Below are positions 1-13,300 of a stretch of 64,000 bases of DNA, one piece after another (position 1 is the stretch's first letter; each line of letters starts with the position of its first letter). The position numbers were made by a program, and so were the translations under genes. The stretch spans positions 22,473 through 86,472 of the forward strand of contig MU832117.1 of NCBI GenBank assembly GCA_029204225.1, in the 5' to 3' direction. The stretch is from Diphasiastrum complanatum (Eukaryota; Streptophyta; Lycopodiopsida; Lycopodiales; Lycopodiaceae). The notes below the pieces were generated by a model. That model had not been told where the DNA came from and searched no databases. It worked only from the letters and a program-made list of their open reading frames with translations.

Positions 1-2281
1 CCATTCACATTACATGTATATTTCAAGGGTACCTTTCAAATAAAAAAATGTACAAACCTTTCAACCACTAATACATATAATTTTGTTATTTTTTACAATA
101 AATTTTTTAAAACTTTAGACTACTAGCATGACATTTGACTTTGTAAAGTTACCTTTCAAATTGAAAGGCGATTATCTAGTTTGCCATTCAAATGACATGG
201 TTTTAAAATTTTTGCATTTCTTTGAAAGTCAAACTAGCCTTTGACGTGCATTGCAGATTGCAAATGCCAAGCTTGGATGGATCATGGAACTCCATTCTTA
301 AAAAGTATACCTCCAACCAACAAGTCAACTCAAATCACCATTGAGCATTCAACTTTGATGGATTGCGCCAATAAAAACTTTTTATTCCTTCCATGCTTGG
401 TGGCCTTACCATAAGGAAAAGCAATTACAGTGGACAATTGAGCGAAGTATTACACCAAATTGAGGTGAAAGATAAAGAATCGACAGATTCCATAATAAGT
501 ATGTTGCAAAAAGTACATGGCAAAGAATCGGATTGATAAGAGACACTTGCAAAAAGAGATGAGATTTCCCTTTGTTAGAGCTCTCATTATTTTGTACAGA
601 AAGCCCCTCTTCAAACAACATTTTTGTTTTGCATAAAACTAGTTGCACTATTTGATATATACATCGATTTACACAATACATTTGGGTACTAGTGGGATTA
701 TAGCGATCTGGCACATAAGATCTCACTATCATCGACAAAAACCTCCAAAATTCCAAAAAGTTTTACTGATGCTTTTGATCTCCAAATGCACCTAGCACTC
801 AAGCTTCATGAACTTCAAAAGGAAACCCTAACCAAGCATGGAAACATACATTCTAAACTAGAATAAGACTTATGTACACCAATCGCCGCTTTGAAATCGC
901 CATTGGATTCAAGATATATCATAATGTACATTCGAGATTGAATGTCGATTGATTATAATGTACATTCCCACTTAAACTCCAAAAAAGTAATTGTTTTTGC
1001 TATAATATAAGGCTAAAAAATTCCCTTTAAAAAAAAAAAACCCTAAAGCCGATTTGCCGATTCTTTCCCAAAGTTGCCGATTCTTTCCCGTTTCAAACAC
1101 TTTTCATCTGTCAGTTATTCATAGGATTGACCAATGCTTACTTGATTGACAAAGCAATCCCACTACAAGACATCTACAAGGTGGCATGACAGAAATGTTC
1201 CTCCAAAGGGCTTATTTCTCTTTCTAAAAAAGAAAGGTATTCAATGTCTATCGATTGCACATAACGTATCAACTGCAAAAGTCTTCTGCACAAGCATGTC
1301 TACGCTCTGAGAAGGCTTCAATGTCATAGTGTCTATTTCAAAGCTTGATACGGACAACAAGCTACTGCAATCGCATAGGACACTGAAAAGCTTTTAAGTT
1401 TTGTTAACAATGTCATTCTACTGAAGAAAATAGCAAGTCACAATCAAACTCCAGCAATTCTGCACAAACATACACACCACAGAGCATATGTTTTGCATCA
1501 CTGTAAGGAGGAAATTTCACAGCATGGAGTACTATAACACCTTATTGAAGTTTCGGTAACATTATTAGCATCAAACTATAAATTTAGCACAGCGTTGCCA
1601 ATTTCTTTATTGCATAAAGTATTTATCTAAACCGAACGAGGCAGCCTCATCGATGAGAAGGATTTAATCTTAAAATATGGACTCCAGAATACATATAACT
1701 TGAGAACTCAGGTTTGCATACTGAAACCATTCATAACCTTTGGGTAAAGTCGGTGTCGTCATTAAAATTTATGATGCAAAAAGTATAATTTGGCCCATTG
1801 ACAAAGGCCCTGTCGGTTGATGGTTACTTTTCTCACCTTGGGTTCTGGAGTTTGATTTCACCCAGATTTACATGGACATACAAGGTTAATTGTAAAGTTC
1901 AACATAGTTTATAGCCAAAAAAAAAAAAAATGTGTCACAAGTCACGACTAACTATAGCTCCAGTAGACTTTATGGGAAAAACGCACCTCATTCCAGAAAA
2001 AATTAAGTTCTCTAGCCAGTTTCAAAGTTCGCCTTAAAATCCACTTGAAATAGACACTTTGACTCCTCCCATGAACATAACTGCTCAGAATAACTCCAAT
2101 TGCAACTAATGTGGCTTAGTACTGAAAGATCATGCTCTCAAAAAATGACCATGTAACGGAAAAAAATAAACCAGTGGAAATTGCATTGAAATACAGGAAA
2201 ATCGGCTTGTCAGCATTGTCCAGAATCCAGACAACCAGAAATTGCAAAACACAATGCTAATCACAATGCACAAAGTCACAC
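1..2281. other. Downstream flank of TAF15b, no gene recognised
   Basis: This AT-rich stretch has no reading frame with recognisable similarity. The part next to 2281 must contain the 3' UTR of the minus-strand TAF15b gene. A minus-strand AATAAA-type hexamer lies near 1609, but I cannot tell which poly(A) site is used. Short A runs occur near 1028 and 1918. Confidence 0.4.
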
Positions 2282-2791
2282 CTATCTAGCTCTTAGTCGC
2301 TCTCTCTCTCTGAGGCAATCTCTTTCTCGATCCCGATCCCTCTCTCTCTCACGATCTCTATCTCCGGAACGACTTTTTTCTTTATCCCATTGTCGTTCCC
2401 TGCTTTTACCTCTTTCAAAATTGCCACGATCTAAATCATTGGATCTGTCCCTCTCACCATATCGATCTCGCTCTCTTCCTCTCTCTCGAACTCTATCTTT
2501 TTCATGATCATACTCCTGGTCATAATCCCTCGGAAACTGATATCCATTATACTCGTCTCGATCTTGACTTCTATCTCGACTTCCTTCCCTATCTGCATAA
2601 AACTCTCTGCTTCTATCTTTACCTTTATCCCTCTTCTCCTTTTCTACTACACCGAGCTCCTCAATATCCCAGCCAGCTTTACCCATGCCAGGTGCTGTCT
2701 GCTGGTTTTGTCCTATAGCCTCTCCTTGCTTTGCTTTTATCCGAAACTTCTTCTTCAAATTGCCAAACTCATCGTACATTTCCCCATCATC
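2282..2791 (-). CDS. TAF15b: TAF15b last coding exon (RS/RD/RE-rich C-terminus)
   Basis: This exon looks like an orphan because it lies 15.4 kb from the rest of its gene. It begins after a pyrimidine-rich tract ending TTTTGCAG, reads DDGEMYDEFGNLKKKFRIK, continues through an AGWDIEELG block and ends in about 110 residues of RD/RE/RS dipeptides, then TAG at 2284-2282. The phase matches exon 5, which ends ...RRRRELEE at a GTGAGT donor at 18153. The EMYDEFGNLKKKFR block is typical of plant TAF15 proteins after the second zinc finger. Arg-rich low-complexity tails in FET proteins bind RNA and drive condensate formation; here that is inferred from family. Confidence 0.85.
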   Translation of the reverse strand, partial: DDGEMYDEFGNLKKKFRIKAKQGEAIGQNQQTAPGMGKAGWDIEELGVVEKEKRDKGKDRSREFYADREGSRDRSQDRDEYNGYQFPRDYDQEYDHEKDRVRERGRERDRYGERDRSNDLDRGNFERGKSRERQWDKEKSRSGDRDRERERDRDRERDCLRERERLRAR

Positions 2792-5700
2792 CTGCAAAAC
2801 AAAATCATCAACACTTGTACACTCCATAGAAGTCAAACAGAAACATTGTAAATATCTGCTTTGGCCTGAATTTGAAACAGCAACCAGTTTGGACCTTGTC
2901 TCCACGCTATTATATGATATATTTAACAGCAGGCCTTAAATTCTGGGTCTTGGGCCCATAAATATTATTTTGCATTTGGACACTAGCAGCTGGTCACAGT
3001 GGATCAAGGTAGTGAGTGTGGCCCGTGGGTCACAGCCTTTGCCTACCCTCATTCTAGCTTGTTGATTGTTTGGAGACATGCAAGCAAGTGGTCATCACCC
3101 ACATTTGTTGTTTGGTTGCTGTTATTTTCCAGAGAGTTCAAAGTTAGAATCATGGAGGAATCATCTCATTTATATTCTATTTGGTTCTTCATGTTCTAAC
3201 TTCTAATTACTTCTTGACATGCAAAATTGATGTAAGGAAAGCTACTATAGAACCATCGAAAGGAGGTCTACATTTAGGATGAAGATCATTCTAAAGTTGG
3301 ATCAAAGTAGTATGGCTAAATCTATGCTAAAACTAGTTGAAGAGGGAGTGTGAGAATTTGTCAACTAGTTTGCTATTTTGGACATATTTGTTTATTTGAC
3401 AATTGAGGCCAATTTTCATATTAGACTTAGAGTTTGACTTTTCAAAGTTATATTAGTCTAAAAGCATTTGAATTACCACTTTTAGAAGTGAGGGAAAAAG
3501 CTATGATCAGTTTAATTTAGATTATTATTATCAGTGTGATGCTTTACACAATTTACAGTATTCTCCTATTCTTTGTATTATGTGGTGCAAATTGTGTTAC
3601 TGTGATGTTGACATAAAGTACTTTTCTAGCAGAAAGGTTTGATGCATATGATTATGAAAAGTAAAGACAATATCAAGGCCGTTAATTCATTTGATCCCTC
3701 AAAAATTATTATTCATATGCCCATTTACGACGAAGACCTCATTATTTGTTAAAGGGTATGACTAAGGAAGATCACTCGCAGCACTTTACACTCAATAATT
3801 TGTATGGTCTTGATCCCTTTGTGGGATGGCTTCTTTTAAGGAAAGCCAGCACACAAGCATGTTGTTGATTGTATTGTAATTTTGGTTGGAGATTGCTATA
3901 TTATCATAAATTTGTTGTCTACTATTTTTACATGACACTTTGATTGTAACTTGCTATCATATTACTATTCTCATAAAGAGCTATTGGTCGTTTTCTTGTG
4001 TTTAGGCTTTGTTTTGGGGAAGAACTCCTGTACTTTGTTTCTGGCTTTAAGTTTATGTATATCAGTCACTTTCCATATTGTTTGCAACTATAAATTTGAT
4101 GTCTTAATAATACAATAGGTAAGTCACACACGTGGTGAACCAAGCAAGCATGAATCTCAATTTTTATTGAATAGCTTCAAAGCACAATGTCTTTGATAGC
4201 TGTCCTCACAAGATCTTTACTCACTCATAGTATGACAGCACGCATACAAAACCAGCTACTCTACCTCGAAATTTGGGCCCTATTTATGGTCTTACATCAA
4301 GGTAGGAGCTTATGGAACTCATGGACCTATGTGCCACATGTCATAATGTAGTAAACAAAAATTAATAATCAGTTTCCTTGAGACATTGATGAAACATGAC
4401 TAGCAGCTCGAATTAAGTACGATACTCACATTTAATCCATGAAATATATTACATGGGGGGTACAAGATAGAAATTATATTCCCAAAAACATTCCTCCCTA
4501 TTCATAACAAGGAATTTTATCATTGTGAGTAGCTAGAGGTAGGCCGTCAAAAAATCCATTTTGATTTTATACTTCTTAGTGGACTTCTATGGCACTTTTT
4601 ATATCATTAGTGGACTCTTATTGCAGTTAGCAGAAATCTTGATTCAAGTGTGTAAAATTCAGCTTCTTGAAGGTTTTTACACTTGCCTTTTTCACACTTT
4701 TTGTTTCCTTTTTTAGATCTGTTTGTACATAGTTCTTCTTTTTGTCCTTTTATTCCATTTTACAGCTCCTGATTCCAACGTCTGTTAATGGTGCTAGATT
4801 TGCTATCTTTAGTAACCAAAGATCAAATTCAAATTTTCAGCAATTTGACACCATCTTTTTCGTATTTTGCTTTTATCATTTTATTTTTACTTTTGACGTT
4901 GATGTTCCTCCTATAGTAGGATGCTTTTCTTAAACCACATATATACAGAATCCAATATCTAAAGGTTACCTGATATTTCAAGTTTTCATTAGCTAATAAC
5001 GACACTCCATCCTGGTCATACTTCTTGGAATTGTTTTCTGAAACTTTTACATCACTATTCATCCTACACTAGTGTCCTTGTGCCTCATATTACAACTTGT
5101 CATTCTAATATCTAAACATAGAAAACTGGGAGTTTTAATTTCAGGGGTTTTTGACATTGCATCTCTTTCGTCTCTAGGCATACCTTTTCAATATCGCTTT
5201 ATCTGAAAACTCCTCCCTATAGTAGGTCATTGGAGTATTTATTTGATTAGATATCTAAAACTTGGGACATTGCAGTTTCCATATTCTCAGCAATTGTGAT
5301 GCTCTCATTTAAGTAAGAATTTGCCATCGTTTCAGAAAGGTTGGAAAGACAATGGGATGAGAGGTTAGCTCAAGACTAAAGCCAATGGGATGAGAAGTTG
5401 ACTCAGGACCCGGCGATGATGGGAGAGGATGGCTACGGTCCCAAACAATGGCATTATTCATCCTGCTGCTTTTGGTCCTGCTCTTACATCTACAGCTGAG
5501 GCATGAGGCACCAACACAGGTATCTAGCACATGTTTCTGATATATATGAGGTATAGGATCAGCATGATGAGACACATGAGGTAAGGATGCAACTTTCTGA
5601 CACATATGAGATAAAGGACCAGCATGATAAGACACCTGGTTCAAAGCTCAAGCACCATGTATGTGTTCGGCTACATGGATCATGATTCATTGCCATGACG

Positions 5701-7265
5701 AAACTTACACATGACAATGTTCAAGCAATATTTGAGCAACTACTGTACTTGTACGGCAGATCTACTCAAAGCTAACCTCCTACAAATGATCTTAATTGGT
5801 AATTCATACTACAGTCTTCTTTACAGTACACTGCCACTCTTAGCTCTTTCTGTATCTAGAACCAACTTGTATACAGTTCCTTTTTTCAAGGTTCACTTCG
5901 ATTCTCTTGGGATCCTCAGAGCCATATGCTACTTTCACTACTTCTATAACCTTCATCATCTTTGTGGCAGGCTTGGGGTCTATGCATATTTTCCAGGCAC
6001 ACTTCTTGCTAATAGTACATGCTATTATACGACTCACTTGGAATGCTCTATACGTTGAGGATGATGATCTACTACCAATTCTGGAAATATGTAGCACTCC
6101 TAGTCTATACAATTAGCTTGGAGTTTTTTGTGAGTCGTCCCGCTATTCCATTAAGGCGGCAGTTGTCATATGGACCACGGGGTCTCAATAAATGCAGCAG
6201 ACTTTCTGAGTATGCTTTGTTATATCGTTCATTTTAAACAGGATTCCTGGACCAGTCACAGTGGTGATTAAAGACAACAGGTATCTGTTGATGGATCCGA
6301 TGTTTTTGGCTGCAACTTTTCATTCTACAGTACATACTGTCCATGGTATTATGTTTTTGCTTTTCAGGTTTTTCTTCACCATAATATTTGGCAGTGACTT
6401 CTTTCATATATTCACTTTTGCATTATATTCTATTTTCTGGCATCAACATTTTCTAAAACTGGCACTAAGATAATACCCTTTCGAGAAGGGGAGTTGTCAA
6501 CACATTACTAGCAATTAGTCAGGCTGGAGCACCAGATTTGATTGTATATTATTACTTGGCATTTGGACAGTAGCAATTGGTCACAATGGTAGGTCACTGA
6601 CCTAGCCCTGATACAGCCCCATGAATCTACAATAGTGCTCCCCTCCTTCAATCTAGCAGGTTGACTATTTTTCAATACTTCTTAGCATTGAAGTAGTAGC
6701 TTAGTAGCTTATGATTGGTGTAGCTTAGCCTTCATGCTGCCTCAGCATACAGTTACTGATTAGCAAATTGCTTCCAGTTTGCATTAATCTTAATGACAAG
6801 TGATCCTCGGCAAAAGGTTTATACGTTTTACGGTATTCTTAAGCATTATATTTCAGCACCCCCCCCCCTTTAATGGCTATTTCTCGAGTGGAATTTCCCC
6901 ACTATGACTTTCAATGTGTTTTGTCTTGGCATAATCTACTGGCAAGCTAAATGCAACTATGGCTATCGCAGTACATCAATATTGGACTCACTTAAGCAAT
7001 CTGCATATCATCCAACAAACACCTCAATCACATAAACCTGCAGGCAAGCTTCGTAGTCGCCCTGTATTCAACTTCTATCGAAGACAATGCTATCGTAGTT
7101 TGTGTCTTGTTACGCCAAGAAATCGCTCCATAACCGATCTACAATCATCCTTTTCTCCTATCCAAATCCATGATCCGCAGTACCGGATCGAATCGAAATT
7201 GGGTTCAAACCCGACTGATGATTTCTGGAACCCGAGCCCCCAATTCGAGCCATTCCACAAGCGTG

Positions 7266-7346
<81 letters not shown>

Positions 7347-10300
7347 TTTATTAATGTCTTTTCCATGCCAAAAGGCATATAAGACCAAATGGAGTACATG
7401 TCAAGTATGTGAAAACCGTGGGAGCGTATATAAATGTCTCCAAGAAAAAACTATGCATAAAAGAGAAATGAACAACATAACTATAAATTACAAATTGCCA
7501 ACTATCCATATAGCTGCCAGGAGTAGAGTAATATCATGTAGTGCTACTGCTGAAGAAAGATGTGATACGAGCTGCAACATGAGGTAACATGGACCGTTGC
7601 CGACGTCGTCTAGGAGGGTGAAAACTGTGTGCTTTCGTAACATGGCGTGAAGTGCAAACTGCAGCATGACTATGAGTGATACATTGTCTCTGACATCGGT
7701 GAGGTGGTATGTCATCGTCATCGTCATCAGACCGTGTCCGTCCTGGTGAAGAAGGATGTAATCTGAGCCTGAGAGCTAGGATGTGGCTGGTTAGCTGACT
7801 GGTACATATCCTGGCGCAGCAAGACCATCTCTCGTAGCATAAGTGTGACACAACGAGAGTCCTCATAACCAATCAGTGCTCTGAGTGTAGTAGGCATGTC
7901 ACGGAATAGACAGTGATATCTCCCTCTAATCTCATAATATATGGGGCATCTGAAAATGAAATGCTCCTCGGACTCTATCTCGTGAAGGGGACATAGCAAG
8001 CATAGTCTCTCCTCTCGTGGTGTACCCTGGAATCTACCTGTCTCAATAGCCAACTGATGGGAGGAGACTCTAAACTGTCCCAAAGTGAAACGGAGACCGT
8101 GTGATAGCCCAGAGGACAAATAGCGAGGTAAAACTGGAAGACCAGTGGCATCCTGCTCCAGAAAGTGAGTCCGGTAGTAGTCAGACTTAACCCCCAGTTG
8201 ATGTCGCCAAGTACGGTCGAGATATGCTCTGTATAAAAAACATCTAATATACTGGTGTGTACCCAAAGGGAGATCAGTGATAGTGATACCAAATACTTCC
8301 ATGAGGAAGTGTGATGCCTGAGAGAAGCATGATAGCCTGTATCCCTGAGTCTGAAGGTGATGAGAGGACACGAGTGCAATCCGCGTATACCGCTTTTCTG
8401 TATCAGGAAGTGCCTAAGCTCTCTGGATGTACGTGATGAGCTGGAAGGCTGCCTCAATCTGAATAGGGGGGGTGGCAAACTCCGCAAGGATGATCTCATG
8501 TGGAACCGAGGGCTTCGCTCGAATCATGCGAGCTAACATGGTGGTCTATAGGCGTGAAATGCTGGACCAATGTGAGGATGATAGTCCTGTACACCATATT
8601 TCTGCCGCATACAATGCTGAGGGGGTGACGATGGTGTCAAACAGTCTGCACTTACTCGGGGCATCTCGAATAGACTTACGGAAGCAGAGTCTCTCCAGCT
8701 GGACTAGGGAAGAGTGGCCCTTCCCAAGTCTAGAAGTAGCCGCCTGTCTCATACTGAAGGTAGGACCAGAGAAGAGCACACCCAAGTAAGTGTATGAAGA
8801 GACCACCTCTAGGGGCTGTTCGTCAAAGGTAAGCTCCTAGCGCTGCATGAAGGCCCGAGAGGTATTGAAGACCATAACTCTTGTCTTCGAGAGATTCACC
8901 CCTAGACCCCACTGAGTGCAAAAGGTGTGTAAACAGTCCAACTGTCCCTGTAATCCCTCTCTGGTACGGGAGACTAGTACCACATCATCCGCATAGAGAA
9001 GGATGGCAATCAGAATGTCGCCAAGCCGACAACCGTCCCCTCCGCACTGAGAGATGACCTGCTAGCTTGTCAATATATAATCCAAAGAGAACTGGTGAGA
9101 GAGAGCATCCCTGCTTAACCCCGATAGTACTCCAGATCTGCTCAGATATGCCACTACCATGACGGAAGCAACCCAAAACCCTCTCATAGAGAGCCATGAC
9201 AGCTAGGATAATATCTGTAGAGAAACCCAGGTCTCGGACTCTCTGGATAAGTAAGGAGCGTGGGACCAAATCAAAGGCTTTCCTGAAGTCCACAAAACAA
9301 CAGTAAACCTTTTCTCTCCTGTGTCTAGCTTTCTCAATCAAGGCTCGAAGTGTGAATATGTGATCTGTAGTGGAATAATGTGCGCGGAACCCTGCCTGAC
9401 CCAAAGCATGTAATCCCCTGGACTCTGCCTCTGAGCTAACTGCAAACTGGAGGATGGTGCCATATAGCTTCGCGAGAACGTGGCCAATCATAATAGTGCG
9501 GTAATTACCAGATACCATGGGGTCACCATTTTTATGGATAGGATGTATGATGTTGGTGCACCAAGAGGATGGGAAGCCCTCAACAACGGCATGGTTAAGG
9601 AGAGTGGATAAGGTAGGGGCAAGAGTATCGGAGGCGTGAATCAATAGCTCAGATTCAAGGTCTTCAATGTCCCTGGTGCGTAATAAATGATAATGATAGT
9701 TTCTCATAGGTTACTTTGACCCAAAAGGTCGAGACTTGTGTAACCATGGGTTAGGTTTATTATTTAAACTATGTTAAGGAACCCTATCTTGACTTTTGGG
9801 GGTGCCCTATAATTAGTAGTGGGTCGTGGAAGGTTCTAGAACTTAGAGTTTGGAAGAGTCTAGGCCCTTGGAAGGCCCATTTATATGTACTCTTTGTTCA
9901 TTTGTAATTCATTCCCTTTCAAGCATTGCTACTACTTTCTCTCTCCTTGAGGGCACCTAACCCTCTCCCTCTTCTTCTTCTTCCTCTTTTTCTTCTTCTT
10001 GTATATGGAGATTGAATGTTAGAAGGATCTTGGCACTTTGATTTCCTACATGGTATCAGAGCCATGGATCTTCTATGCTTGATTTAGGGCGCCCTACCAA
10101 AAGAGATCGTCTTCACTTAGGGATCACAAAAATTCAGCACCTTTGCTGATTTTTTGGAGTGAAGATCCGTTTTTTGACTCTTTTCCGGTTTGCAGGAGGG
10201 CGCCACACATCAAAGAAGATAACAGGATTTTGGGCGCCCAAAAATCAGGTTGTTATTTGCTGATTTTTCAGGTTGCAGGAAGGCGCCATTAATTATCTTC

Positions 10301-13300
10301 TTCGGGGCTTCTTTTAGGTCGCCCACATCCGTGTAGGTTTATCCTACTTCCGTTGGTCCGCTGCTGCCCTATTTTTCAGATTTGCTCCTTTGCAGGAGGG
10401 CGCCCATCTACAAGCAATTTCTATTCTTCTGATTTGGCTGAAAAATCAGCACCCTTGCTGATTTTACAAAGTGAAGATCCGCTTCTTTTTGCTTGTTTCC
10501 AGGTGTGGAAGAAGGCGCTAATTTTTTTGTGATGATCCGATCACATTCCGAGGCTGAAAATTGGACAGCATATTACCATTTGTAGGGTGTTGCAACAGCC
10601 CTATCCGTGTCTGTATTGTTCACACTTTTTGGCAAGAAAGAAGGGTTCCAAAAAAAGCTTTGTTGGAGGCTAACCTGATTCTTTGCTTGCTGGTTTTTGA
10701 GTTTGTAATGCAATTTCAGGCTGAAATTTTCAGCACACAAGGCTTGTAGGAGGGTGAGTTCCTACATCCATCTAATGTATGGTTTCGACACATTCCGGTG
10801 CTAATTTGTCAGATTTGATACTTGCTGGTTTTTGTGTCTTTTAGGGCACATTTAGGGTTTGAAAAAGTTTATCTTCTTGGCTGGTTCTTATGGCAAGAGA
10901 TTTGGGAGCAATTCGTACTTGTTCATGTGAAGATATGTTGGATGGCACCAACTATTCTTCATGGAGTTGCAAGCTAAGATATTGCATCGACGTGATGATC
11001 GAGATTTTATTGGTAACAAGATCTATCTTATATCATTTGAGATTTTGCAAGACCTCTAAAAGTGCTTGGGAAACACTTTTAAAGATGTACCGAATAAAGG
11101 ATTCATCATCATGCTTTCTCCTCTCTAGTTCATCCTCTTTGAAGGTAGAAGGGCAAAGTCATGCAAAGTTTGATCCTTGTCTTTCTACAAGTACAAGTTT
11201 GCATCGGAATGTTGGTATGGTAAAGCATTCTTCTTCTCTTGAGCCATTTGTTGCAAGTGATGGATGCATTAGTGAAGAACTTTATGAGCAAGCTTCTCAA
11301 GATAATGTTTTGGAAAAGGCTGAAATCAAGCATTCTTTGAAGCCATTTTGTACTAATGGAGGAGGGGAAAAAATCATGTCAATTAGTACATTGGTTCAAA
11401 GTGGCGTGTTGCTAGATTATTTGGGTGTTCAAAGTGGCAAGCTGTTGGTTTTTTTCTTGAAGATGGTAGACACCAGATTTAGCCATAGTTTATTGATCAT
11501 TTTCAGCCAATGTTACATCGTGAGCATCCTGTTATGCATTGGGAACGGCCTGCGGAAGGTTTTTGGACAGCAAGGTTCACATTTGGAACACTTTGGACAG
11601 CAAAGTGTTGGTGATTTTGTGGCTGTTGGACAGCCTGCTACAGCCTCTTGTTGGTTGTCCGAGTCTTTGCGGGATAGCAAAGCATCTTTTTACCTTGGAG
11701 GAAACACACATGCCTCACCAAAATCAGTACCTTATGCTGATTTTCATGTCTTGATGCTTACTTCTTATGATGACGGTGTTGTCTTACCTAGTGTTGGTGA
11801 GCAGATCATTGATAGTAAGATTCGGGAGGATGTGATGGTAAAAGAGTATCATACTCTTCTTTATGTTTCTTGTGGTAAGAAGACTTATGGAATCATGTGG
11901 GAACCATTGATGGATTGCAAATCCATATTTCGGTTTGTGGCTGGTTTTTTGATTACCTACTTTGGATGGAGCATGCTTGTCTCCACTTTTCGACTTGATG
12001 CTACCGCACTTCGTATTCTACATCTCTTCTACATCGGGCATGATTGGGGCTGAGATTTCGGCTACTTCGACTACATTAAGCTTGGACAACAAGCTACATC
12101 TTTTCTTTTTCGGCTACATGGAGTTTTGGGCAGCATGCAACACTTTGCATCTTTGTTGCAATTTTTCATACTTCATGTCATGTTATGTTTTTTACATTAT
12201 CATTTAAGGAGGGTGTTAGAAGTAATAAATGATAATGATAGTTTCTCATAGGTTACTTTGACCCAAAAGGTCGAGACTTGTGTAACCATGGGTTAGGTTT
12301 ATTATTTAAACTATGTTAAGGGACCCTATCTTGACTTTTGGGGGTGCCCTATAATTAGTAGTGGGTCTTGGAAGGTTCTAGAACTTAGAGTTTGGAAGAG
12401 TCTAGGCCCTTGGAAGGCCTATTTATATGTACTCTTTGTTCATTTGTAATTCATTCCCTTTCAAGCATTGCTACTACTTTCTCTCTCCTTGAGGGCACCT
12501 AACCCTCTCCCTCTCCCTCTTCTTCTTCTTCCTCTTTTTCTTCTTCTTGTACATGGAGATTGAATGTTAGAAGGATCTTGGCACTTTGATTTCCTACAGA
12601 GAGATGGAGATGAGTATAGTGTAAAGCTGGGTAGCATAGTCGGTCCAGATATGTAGATCGTCCAGTAGAGGGGGTGGGGCACAAGGGATAAACTCACGCC
12701 AAAAGGCACCAGAGGAGGAGCTGAGAAGGAGGTTCACAAGACGGTTACCTTCGGAGTCATCATAGGCACGTTTTTTGGGACGGAGTGTACGATTGTGCAA
12801 TTGTCGTGAGGAGCGGAGGAGATGGCGGGCGTGGAAACGAGCATGTGTGACAGAGTGGTGAAGGGATCGGCATTCCACGTCATACCACGGTGGATGGAAA
12901 GGTCGGGATGAATGTGGATGCACTGGTTTGTGTTTATGAGGTTTAGAGGGGAAAGCGAAAGTAGCAGCAGTATGGAGACAGGTGGTGAGGAAGGCGGCTT
13001 GTGACTCAAGCGGTTCACTGTGTGGAAAAGAGTGAAGTAAGGAGGCGAGAGATTCCTGGTAGAGTGGGATGGAGAGGGGGTGGAAGGTGTATTTGGGTGC
13101 ACGGGGAAGGATGGACTGGTGTAGAGGTTGTAATGGTGGAAGGTGGCCAATAGCGAAGGATAAGAACGAACGATCAGAGAGGGTGGTAGGGGAGATATGG
13201 AATCTATGAATAAGAGGGATGGATGACGGTGACCCCATGAGGTAATCAACCACACTATGACCGCCACTGTGAGGGTGACAAGTATAGTTGCCAGAATTAG

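Larger units (their letters stand above)
9681..12598 (+). mobile_element. Non-autonomous LTR retrotransposon inserted in the LINE
   Basis: Two direct repeats, 9681-10050 and 12214-12598, differ by about four substitutions and one 6-bp indel, so the insertion is young. Directly after the left repeat is TGGTATCAGAGCCATGG, the plant initiator-Met primer site. Before the right repeat is the purine run AAGGAGGG and the LTR start TGTTAGAAG. The right LTR ends in CTACA. The left LTR seems to lack about nine 5' bases, and no target duplication is evident. The interior (2.2 kb) carries one 387-codon frame with a Gag-like start but no protease, integrase or RT, so mobility would depend on another element. 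It splits the LINE between pre-RT and RT. Confidence 0.87.

Noticed and set aside
7158-7399. Reading frames of Leu-Ser, Arg-Glu or Ala-Arg polymers over AG/GC tracts (also 36068-36382, 51407-51779, 56717-56971)
   Set aside because: Pure microsatellite translations in several frames; not genes.
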